Origin: Acidobacteriaceae bacterium | GTDB lineage: Bacteria; Acidobacteriota; Terriglobia; Bryobacterales; Bryobacteraceae | Assembly: GCA_019246575.1 (NCBI GenBank) | Contig: JAFAQG010000735.1 | Span: forward strand, 1 to 5,450 | DNA length: 5,450 nt | Direction of reading: 5' to 3' | Part shown: piece by piece, positions 1 through 5,450 of the stretch | Layout: each line of letters opens with the position of its first letter | How positions within the stretch are numbered: the stretch's first letter is position 1 | Translations under genes and position numbers: made by a program | Notes under the pieces: generated by a model | Seen by the model: the letters and a program-made list of their open reading frames with translations, nothing else | Told to the model about the DNA's origin: nothing | Database searches by the model: none

Positions 1-2554
1 GGGGATTTTTGAGCAGGCCTCCGTTTTGGACCTGTACGACCCCGATCGTTCGCAGACTGTGCTGAAGGAAGGCCGGCTGAGCACGTTTGCGGAGTTTACG
101 GGCATCTTCAGCTCGGAGGCTCAGGGGCTGGGTTCGCGAAAAGGTGAAGGGCTGGCGATTGTGAGCGGCGTGACGACTTCGCCCACGCTCATTTCGCAGA
201 TGCAAACGCTACTCGGGCAATGGCCGGCGGCGAAGTGGTATGTACACGAGCCTGGCGTGAATCCTGCCGTTGCGAGCGCCGCGAGGAAGATTGCAGGCCG
301 AAACGCGATCGTCACTTACGATTTGTCGAAGGCGGATGTCGTTGTCAGTCTCGACTCGGATTTTCTAAATAACGGTCCGGCGGCGCTGGCGTATTCGAAG
401 CAGTTCTCGAAGCGGCGAGCGGTCGAGGACGGCAATAAGCGCAACCGCTTTTATGCAATCGAATCGACACCGACGGTGAGCGGCTCGATTGCGGATCACA
501 GAATGCCGGTGAAAAGCGCGCAGGTTCCGGCGGTTGCGTATCAGCTCGCGAAGGCGTGCGGGGCGAGCGCTCCGGAAGCGGGCGGCGGTGCTCCCGGATG
601 GGTTAACGCGGTAGCTGACGATCTGAAAAGCGCGAGAGGCAGATCGGTCGTGATACCGGGCGAGTATCAGCCCGAGAGCGTACACCTGGCGGCACATGCG
701 ATCAATGCAGCACTCGGGAATGTTGGAGAAACGGTTCTTGTGCTCGAGGGAGTGGAGCCGGATGGTACGCATTCGATCGAGGAACTGACGAGCGATCTCA
801 ACGGCGGGCATGTCGAAGTTCTGGTCATGATCGGCGTTAATCCTGTTTACAGCACGCCGGCGTCGCTGAACTTCAAAGACGCGATCCGGAAGGCGCGTCT
901 GGTTGTGACGTTGGGCCAGAGATTCGACGAGACGGCGATGTTCAGCCACTGGCACGTGCCCGAGGCGCATTATTTAGAGACCTGGTCGGATTCGCGGGCG
1001 TTTGACGGAACGGTGACGATTCAGCAACCGCTGATTCAACCGTTGTACAACGGTAAATCCGCGCACGAGATTGTAACCATACTTCTGGGCAAGCCGGATC
1101 AGACATCGCACGACATTGTGAAGGCGTACTGGCAGGCGCAGAGTAAAGCCGCGGACTTCAACAGCTTCTGGCAGACGTCGCTGCATGACGGCTGGGTAGC
1201 GGGGATGAAGTCGAACACGATCCAGACGAGCGGAACGGTTGCACTGCCGGCGCTGCCCGCGGTGGACACAAGCGCGACCGAGATCGTCTTCCGGCCGGAC
1301 CCGACGATCTGGGACGGGTGCTATGCAAACAACGGCTGGCTGCAGGAGCTGCCGAAACCGCACACGAAGATCACGTGGGACAACCTGGTTCTGATCAGTC
1401 CAAAAGACGCACAGAACATGAAGGTGGCGGCGAAGGACCTGCTGCGGGTAGAAGTGGGCGGCGCGAGCGTCGTGGGGCCGGCATGGATTCAGCCGGGGTT
1501 ACCGCAAGGTTCGTTTTCGATCACGTTCGGGTACGGGCGTACAGCGGCGGGCCGGGTCGGCAACGACATTGGTTATAACGCGTACACGCTGCAGAACGCG
1601 GGTACACCGTTTGTTGCAACGGGATCGGTCAAGAAGACGGGTGAGCACTACCGACTGGCCGACATTCAGGAAACACAGGTGATGGCTGGACGTGCTCCGG
1701 TGCGTGCGGCGGACATCACGGAGTTTCAGGAGCACCCCAACTTTCCTACGGCCGAAGGGGAGGAAAAGCCGCTTCCGCCGGGGCTGACCCAATACAAGCC
1801 ATGGCCATACGAAGGCTACAAGTGGGGCATGGCGATCGACGTGAATGTCTGCACGGGTTGCAGCGCGTGCATCATCGCCTGCCAGGCGGAAAACAATATC
1901 GCAGTGGTGGGTAAAGACCAGGTGGCGCGCGGCCGGCATATGCACTGGATCCGAGTGGATCGGTATTATCACGGGAACGCGGACGATCCCGAGTTTTACA
2001 ACCAGCCGATTCCGTGCATGCATTGCGAGAACGCGCCGTGCGAAGTGGTGTGTCCGGTGGCCGCAACGGTTCACAGCAATGAAGGGCTGAACGAAATGGT
2101 TTACAACCGTTGCGTTGGGACCCGTTACTGCTCGAATAACTGTCCTTACAAAGTACGGCGGTTTAACTTCTATTTGTATTCCGATTGGAACACGCAGAGT
2201 TTATATGGCGTACGGAATCCCGACGTTACGGTTCGCAGCCGAGGGGTGATGGAGAAGTGCTCGTACTGCGTGCAGCGAATTCAGGAGAACAAGATCAAGA
2301 CAGAGAAAGAGAACCGGCGCATTCGCGACGGCGAGGTGCTGACTGCGTGCCAGCAGGTTTGCCCGATGGACGCAATTACTTTCGGCGATTTGAACGACAA
2401 AGACAGCAAGGTGGCAAAGCTCCAGGCATTACCGCGGAAATATAACTTGCTGGACGACTTAGACACGCGGCCAAGAACCGTGTATCTGGGCTATGTTCGG
2501 AACCCTAACCAAGCGCTGAGGGGCGACAGTGGCAACAACACCGGAAAGGCTTGA
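1..2554 (+). CDS. actB: ActB, iron-sulfur/molybdopterin-like subunit of Alternative Complex III (5' partial)
   Basis: Periplasm-facing electron-transfer subunit of the ACIII quinol oxidoreductase. The frame is open to the window edge (first full codon at base 2, residue 1 here), giving 850 residues. ActB is usually about 1,000 or more, so roughly 150-200 N-terminal residues, normally including a Tat signal, are missing. The in-frame TTG at 26 is internal, because [10 protein letters not shown] is a conserved ActB stretch. Residues 1 to about 550 form a molybdopterin-oxidoreductase-like domain (for example [29 protein letters not shown]); family members bind no Mo cofactor. From about residue 600 comes a ferredoxin-like domain with four cysteine groups: C617/620/623/627, C672/675/680/684, C704/710/714, and C753/756 with C783/787. 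The third group has Thr707 where a fourth cysteine would sit, as expected for three [4Fe-4S] plus one [3Fe-4S]. The 3' end overlaps actC by 26 nt. The identification is firm. Confidence 0.96.
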   Translation, partial: GIFEQASVLDLYDPDRSQTVLKEGRLSTFAEFTGIFSSEAQGLGSRKGEGLAIVSGVTTSPTLISQMQTLLGQWPAAKWYVHEPGVNPAVASAARKIAGRNAIVTYDLSKADVVVSLDSDFLNNGPAALAYSKQFSKRRAVEDGNKRNRFYAIESTPTVSGSIADHRMPVKSAQVPAVAYQLAKACGASAPEAGGGAPGWVNAVADDLKSARGRSVVIPGEYQPESVHLAAHAINAALGNVGETVLVLEGVEPDGTHSIEELTSDLNGGHVEVLVMIGVNPVYSTPASLNFKDAIRKARLVVTLGQRFDETAMFSHWHVPEAHYLETWSDSRAFDGTVTIQQPLIQPLYNGKSAHEIVTILLGKPDQTSHDIVKAYWQAQSKAADFNSFWQTSLHDGWVAGMKSNTIQTSGTVALPALPAVDTSATEIVFRPDPTIWDGCYANNGWLQELPKPHTKITWDNLVLISPKDAQNMKVAAKDLLRVEVGGASVVGPAWIQPGLPQGSFSITFGYGRTAAGRVGNDIGYNAYTLQNAGTPFVATGSVKKTGEHYRLADIQETQVMAGRAPVRAADITEFQEHPNFPTAEGEEKPLPPGLTQYKPWPYEGYKWGMAIDVNVCTGCSACIIACQAENNIAVVGKDQVARGRHMHWIRVDRYYHGNADDPEFYNQPIPCMHCENAPCEVVCPVAATVHSNEGLNEMVYNRCVGTRYCSNNCPYKVRRFNFYLYSDWNTQSLYGVRNPDVTVRSRGVMEKCSYCVQRIQENKIKTEKENRRIRDGEVLTACQQVCPMDAITFGDLNDKDSKVAKLQALPRKYNLLDDLDTRPRTVYLGYVRNPNQALRGDSGNNTGKA
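2518..2523 (+). promoter_or_regulatory. Ribosome binding site of actC, inside the actB 3' end
   Basis: GAGGGG lies 5 nt before the GTG at 2529. It supports that GTG as the actC start although it falls inside actB coding sequence, and it implies translational coupling of the two subunits. Confidence 0.7.
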
Positions 2555-3947
2555 TCAGCAACAGATAGCGGACCCAGGTCCCGATCGCATTCTGGGGCCC
2601 GGCCATACCTTCGAGAGCGTCACGACGCGAATCGCGGATGTCGTTTACCTGCCGTGGAAACGCACGCCGAAGAAATGGATGGTGGGCGCGTTTATCGCGT
2701 TCTGCTTCGTGAACCTGCTGATGTTCGCGAGCACGCTGCTGTTTTACAAAGGAATCGGCATCTGGGGCGTGAACATCCCGATCGGGTGGGGATTCGCGAT
2801 TGTCAATTTCGTTTGGTGGATCGGTATCGGGCACGCCGGAACACTGATTTCGGCCATTCTGTTTTTGTTGAAGCAGGACTGGCGCACTTCGATCAATCGT
2901 TTTTCGGAAGCGATGACGCTGTTCGCAGTTGCGATGGCGGGCATGTTCCCGATTCTGCACCTGGGGCGACCGTGGCTTGCGTACTGGCTCTTTCCGTATC
3001 CGAACTCGATGTGGCTATGGCCGCAGCCGCGCAGTCCGCTCGAGTGGGACGTATTCGCAGTCTCGACGTACGGAACGATCTCGCTGGTTTTCTGGTACAC
3101 GGGGCTGGTTCCGGATCTGGCGAGCATGCGAGATAACGCGCCGCATTTATGGCAGCGGCGCATTTACGGCGTGCTGGCGCTCGGTTGGCGCGGATCTGCA
3201 ATTCACTGGCACAGGTATCAGAAGGCTTACCTGCTGCTGGCTGGATTGTCGACGCCGCTGGTGCTTTCGGTACACACGGTGGTGTCCTTCGACTTCGCAA
3301 TCAGCATTCTGCCGGGCTGGCACACCACGATTTTCCCGCCTTATTTTGTTGCGGGCGCGATTTACTCCGGCTTTGCGATGGTGCTGACGCTTATCATTCC
3401 GCTGCGCGCCTGGTACAACATGCGCGACCTGATCACGCTGCGGCACATTGAATCGGCTGCGAAGGTGATGCTCGGGACCGGACTGATTGTCGCGTACGGC
3501 TATGCGATGGAAGCGTTCTTCGCATGGTATAGCGGCGACCGATACGAGAGCTTCATGTATTGGAACCGCATGACGGGGCCGTACGGCTGGAGCTACGCAA
3601 TGCTCATTTCGTGCAACATTCTGATCCCGCAGGCACTGTGGTCGCAGCGGGTGCGGCGGAATGTGGTGCTGGTGTGGCTGCTTTCGATAGTGGTGAACAT
3701 CGGGATGTGGCTGGAGCGATTTGTCATTGTGGTAACGAGCCTGCATCGCGATTTCCTGCCCTCATCCTGGGGCATGTACATACCGACGAAATGGGACTGG
3801 GCCACATATACAGGCACGATCGGCACGTTCATGTTCCTGATCTTCCTGTTTGTGCGCGCGTTGCCCTCGATCTCGATCTTCGAGGTGCGCGAAGTGGTGC
3901 ATCACGAGCCGTACTCGATGGAAGAGGCGGTTGAGGGAGAGCTATGA
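2529..3947 (+). CDS. actC: ActC, NrfD/PsrC-like quinol-oxidising membrane subunit of Alternative Complex III
   Basis: Integral membrane subunit of 472 residues, the normal size for ActC. In the family it holds the quinol-binding site next to the [3Fe-4S] cluster of ActB. I read about ten hydrophobic spans, near residues 50-72, 85-113, 128-155, 172-195, 232-262, 270-293, 312-335, 354-374, 378-405 and 427-447, matching the NrfD-fold core plus extra helices. Conserved family stretches are [14 protein letters not shown] (His102), PILHLGRPW (His144, Arg147), [25 protein letters not shown] split around residues 249-273 (His249, Asp255, His265) and WLERF (394-398). These polar residues within membrane helices are the likely quinol and proton-path ligands, by inference. 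The GTG start is chosen for its GAGGGG site and for the typical soluble N-terminal arm before WKRTPKKW. It overlaps actB by 26 nt and ends in an ATGA overlap with actD. Confidence 0.97.
   Translation: MATTPERLDQQQIADPGPDRILGPGHTFESVTTRIADVVYLPWKRTPKKWMVGAFIAFCFVNLLMFASTLLFYKGIGIWGVNIPIGWGFAIVNFVWWIGIGHAGTLISAILFLLKQDWRTSINRFSEAMTLFAVAMAGMFPILHLGRPWLAYWLFPYPNSMWLWPQPRSPLEWDVFAVSTYGTISLVFWYTGLVPDLASMRDNAPHLWQRRIYGVLALGWRGSAIHWHRYQKAYLLLAGLSTPLVLSVHTVVSFDFAISILPGWHTTIFPPYFVAGAIYSGFAMVLTLIIPLRAWYNMRDLITLRHIESAAKVMLGTGLIVAYGYAMEAFFAWYSGDRYESFMYWNRMTGPYGWSYAMLISCNILIPQALWSQRVRRNVVLVWLLSIVVNIGMWLERFVIVVTSLHRDFLPSSWGMYIPTKWDWATYTGTIGTFMFLIFLFVRALPSISIFEVREVVHHEPYSMEEAVEGEL
3933..3937 (+). promoter_or_regulatory. 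Ribosome binding site of actD, inside the actC 3' end
   Basis: GAGGG, extended by AGA, lies 6 nt before the ATG at 3944. With the ATGA stop/start overlap it indicates coupled translation of actC and actD. Confidence 0.65.
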
Positions 3948-4501
3948 ACGGGGAAACGGAGCTCGAAGACCTTTCCACGATTCACGGCGCAATGGCGGAG
4001 TTCGAGACGCCGGAGGAACTGATTAGGGCGTGCGAGCGCGCGTATGCGGCGGGATACCGGAGGATGGACGCGTATACGCCGATGCCGGTGCTGGGCTTGG
4101 CGGAGGCGCTGGGATATCGGAAGAACTATGTCGCAAACTGCGTGCTGGCGGCGGGGATTTGCGGAGTGCTGTTCGGGTTTGGGCTGCTCGAGTGGATGAC
4201 GGTGATTGCGTATCCGCATAACGTGGGTGGGCGGCCTTTGAACAGCTGGCCGGCGTACATTCCGATCACATTCGAGTGCATGATTTTGTTTTCCGGGCTG
4301 ACGGCTTTGATCAGCATGCTCGCGATGAACGGATTACCCCAGCCGTACCATCCGGTGTTCAACATACCGGAGTTCGAGCGCGCGTCGATAGACAAGTTTT
4401 TCCTGTGTATCGAATCGGCGGACCCGAAATTTCGCAGCGCGGACGTGCTGGAGTTTCTGAGGAGTGCCGGGGGGATCGAGGTGACGCTTGTTCCGATGTA
4501 A
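3944..4501 (+). CDS. actD: ActD, DUF3341-type membrane subunit of Alternative Complex III
   Basis: Small membrane subunit of 185 residues, a usual size for ActD (DUF3341 family). No redox cofactor is expected and no Cys cluster or haem motif is present. In known ACIII structures it packs beside the large membrane subunits; its precise role is unsettled. The N-terminal part (1-60) is a soluble alpha/beta domain with the family pattern [17 protein letters not shown] then [13 protein letters not shown]. Two membrane helices follow at about 64-88 and 105-128, joined by the conserved loop [19 protein letters not shown] (93-111). The C-terminal part carries [10 protein letters not shown] (131-140) and [12 protein letters not shown] (152-163), both characteristic. 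The start is fixed by the ATGA overlap with actC and a GAGGG site. It stops at TAA 4499-4501. Confidence 0.95.
   Translation: MNGETELEDLSTIHGAMAEFETPEELIRACERAYAAGYRRMDAYTPMPVLGLAEALGYRKNYVANCVLAAGICGVLFGFGLLEWMTVIAYPHNVGGRPLNSWPAYIPITFECMILFSGLTALISMLAMNGLPQPYHPVFNIPEFERASIDKFFLCIESADPKFRSADVLEFLRSAGGIEVTLVPM
4478..4483 (+). promoter_or_regulatory. Candidate ribosome binding site for an upstream actE start (TTG 4488)
   Basis: GAGGTG lies 4 nt before an in-frame TTG at 4488, inside the actD 3' end. If used, actE would overlap actD by 14 nt, like the other junctions in this operon. Its presence is the main argument against the GTG start at 4560, which has no properly spaced site. It could also be chance, as GAG GTG are ordinary codons of actD. 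Confidence 0.35.
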
Positions 4502-4547
4502 GCGAGTCGCGGACCACTCGGGACGTCTGTTTACGCGGTCACTTCGT

Positions 4548-4559
4548 TCCGGGCCCGGA
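4548..4559 (+). repeat. 12-bp perfect palindrome just before the candidate actE GTG
   Basis: TCCGGGCCCGGA reads identically on both strands and abuts the GTG at 4560. It has no loop and no following T-run, so it is not an intrinsic terminator. It may be chance in GC-rich DNA. Confidence 0.4.
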
Positions 4560-5150
4560 GTGAGCAGAAGCGGGTTGATAGCTGCCATCGCGATGGGATG
4601 CGTGGTCATGGCAGGGTGCAGGCAGGACATGCACAATCAGCCGCGTTATAAGCCGTATGCAGCGACGACGTTCTTTGATGACGGGCGGTCTGCGCGGCCG
4701 ACGATTGACGATACCGTGGCACGGGGGCAGTTGCGGATCGATCAGGCGCGATACACGGGCAAAGTGAACGGCAAAGACATCGATTCTTTTCCGATACAGA
4801 TTACGCGGGCGGACTTGGCGCGCGGACAAGAGCGGTTCAATATTTACTGTTCGCCCTGCCATGGGCGGTTGGGAGACGGGCACGGGCTGGTGGTGACGCG
4901 GGGCTTCCGCCAGCCGCCGAGTTATCACGATGACCGGCTAGTGAATGCTCCGATCGGGCACTTTTTCGACGTTATGACCAATGGTTACGGCGCGATGTAC
5001 AGCTACGCCTCGCGAGTTGCCGTGGATGACAGGTGGCGCATAGCGGCGTACATACGGGCGTTGCAAATGAGCCAGAACGCGCCTCCGAATCTGGCCCAAC
5101 AAGCGGCGGCAAAGAGTACGAGTGCGACGGCGGCGGGAGGCGCGCAATGA
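4560..5150 (+). CDS. actE: ActE, lipoprotein monohaem cytochrome c subunit of Alternative Complex III
   Basis: Periplasmic, lipid-anchored cytochrome c that passes electrons out of the complex. From the GTG at 4560 the product has 196 residues. It begins with a type II signal: a short basic start, a hydrophobic core, then lipobox MAGC with Cys20 as the lipidated residue. The mature start CRQDMHNQPRYKPY and the stretch FFDDGRSARPTIDDTVARGQ are typical of ActE. One haem motif, CSPCH (Cys97, Cys100, His101; bases 4848-4862), lies in the class I cytochrome context RFNIYCSPCHGRLGDGHG. The likely axial Met is Met146 in GYGAMYSYA, followed by a WRIAAYIRALQ helix. The tail after residue 170 is Ala/Gln/Ser-rich and probably disordered. 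A TTG at 4488 would add 24 residues and has a better ribosome site, but would leave an unusually long 29-residue N-region, so I prefer GTG. The product is firm, the start uncertain. It overlaps actF by 4 nt. Confidence 0.93.
   Translation: MSRSGLIAAIAMGCVVMAGCRQDMHNQPRYKPYAATTFFDDGRSARPTIDDTVARGQLRIDQARYTGKVNGKDIDSFPIQITRADLARGQERFNIYCSPCHGRLGDGHGLVVTRGFRQPPSYHDDRLVNAPIGHFFDVMTNGYGAMYSYASRVAVDDRWRIAAYIRALQMSQNAPPNLAQQAAAKSTSATAAGGAQ
5135..5140 (+). promoter_or_regulatory. Ribosome binding site of actF, inside the actE 3' end
   Basis: GGGAGG lies 6 nt before the ATG at 5147, whose ATGA overlaps the actE stop. It defines the start of actF and couples it to actE. Confidence 0.7.
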
Positions 5151-5450
5151 GGGTCCACGGAAGAGACGATTACGTTCCCGTCCCGGATTTCCGGCTCGGC
5201 CCAGGCGCGGCGAGTATCCAGAGAATCGCAGGTCTGGTAGGAGTGGTGGGGCTGCTGCTGTGTATCGTCGGTTTGTTCGTGAGCCGGCAACAGTTTTTTC
5301 AGTCCTACTTATTCGCGTTCCTGTATTGGGGCGGCTTCACGCTGGGCGGACTCGGCATTATCGTGCTCAACAACACCGTCGGTGGCGGCTGGGGCGTGAC
5401 GTCGAGGCGCTTTCTCGAAGCTGCGATGCGAACGCTGCCGTTTCTGGTAG
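5147..5450 (+). CDS. actF: ActF, second large membrane subunit of Alternative Complex III (3' partial)
   Basis: The first 101 residues of a membrane protein cut by the window end; the full-length family is about 400 or more residues. ActF resembles ActC (NrfD-like fold) and forms the other half of the membrane domain. It is not usually assigned a quinol site, and a role in proton translocation has been proposed. A soluble arm (1-26) is followed by a hydrophobic helix at about 28-46 and a second at about 54-75. Between them lies SRQQFFQSYLFAFLYWGGF, matching the conserved ActF entry to the second helix. After it come VGGGWG (78-83) and RRFLEAAMRTLP (87-98), also characteristic. The start is set by the ATGA overlap with actE and the GGGAGG site. 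Identification rests on these motifs plus position in the act order. Confidence 0.92.
   Translation, partial: MRVHGRDDYVPVPDFRLGPGAASIQRIAGLVGVVGLLLCIVGLFVSRQQFFQSYLFAFLYWGGFTLGGLGIIVLNNTVGGGWGVTSRRFLEAAMRTLPFLV

Noticed and set aside
26..28. TTG as a true start of actB
   Set aside because: The frame stays open to base 2 with ActB-like residues, and the product would lack the usual N-terminal region and export signal. The gene is simply cut by the window edge.
365..970. Reverse-strand open frame of about 200 codons within actB
   Set aside because: It lies opposite a frame with clear ActB motifs, is rich in Arg/His/Cys as antisense GC-rich frames are, and shows no recognisable domain.
1499..2074. 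Reverse-strand open frame of about 190 codons opposite the ActB cluster domain
   Set aside because: Antisense shadow of a strongly conserved cysteine-rich coding region; its composition is arginine-heavy and no family is recognised.
1..2554. A catalytic molybdoenzyme such as a polysulfide, tetrathionate or DMSO reductase
   Set aside because: The Mo-like domain and ferredoxin domain are fused in one chain, the third cluster group lacks a cysteine, and actC, actD, a lipoprotein cytochrome and actF follow. That set is specific to ACIII.
3147..3746. Reverse-strand open frame of about 200 codons opposite actC
   Set aside because: Antisense of conserved ActC membrane helices, with low-complexity His/Arg/Gln content and no membrane or enzymatic motif.
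4502..4559. An intrinsic terminator or separate promoter between actD and actE
   Set aside because: The palindrome there has no loop and no T-run, I see no convincing -35/-10 pair, and the region may itself be coding if actE starts at TTG 4488.

Overview
The window is an internal piece of an Alternative Complex III (ACIII, act/mrr) operon, all on the + strand. In order it holds the 3' part of actB, complete actC, actD and actE, and the 5' part of actF. ACIII is a membrane quinol:electron-acceptor oxidoreductase that replaces the cytochrome bc1 complex in many bacteria. The usual order is actABCDEF(G), so actA should lie just upstream and the rest of actF just downstream, often followed by cytochrome oxidase genes. 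Neither flank is visible here.

Layout: actB is open at base 1 and ends at 2554. It carries the C-terminal part of a molybdopterin-oxidoreductase-like domain, then a ferredoxin-like domain with 15 cluster cysteines. actC (2529-3947) is an NrfD-like multi-span membrane protein and the presumed quinol-oxidising subunit. actD (3944-4501) is a small two-helix DUF3341-type membrane subunit. actE (about 4560-5150) is a monohaem cytochrome c with a lipoprotein signal. actF (5147 to the edge) is the second NrfD-like type of subunit. The genes overlap by 26 nt (B/C), 4 nt (C/D) and 4 nt (E/F). Only the D/E junction may leave a short gap, depending on the actE start. This is a tightly coupled single transcription unit with no visible internal promoter or terminator.

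How they work together (known for the family): quinol is oxidised at ActC. Electrons pass through the [3Fe-4S] and [4Fe-4S] clusters of ActB and the c-haems of ActA and ActE to a soluble cytochrome or directly to an oxidase. ActC and ActF form the two large membrane halves.

Organism: the moderately high G+C content, the use of GTG (and possibly TTG) starts, the Gram-negative style lipoprotein cytochrome and the protein sequences would suit a soil bacterium of the Acidobacteriota (Solibacter/Bryobacter-like). This is inference from general resemblance; no marker gene is present. I see no RNA gene, mobile element, CRISPR array or novel system. The window looks like conserved core respiratory metabolism with a few details worth checking.
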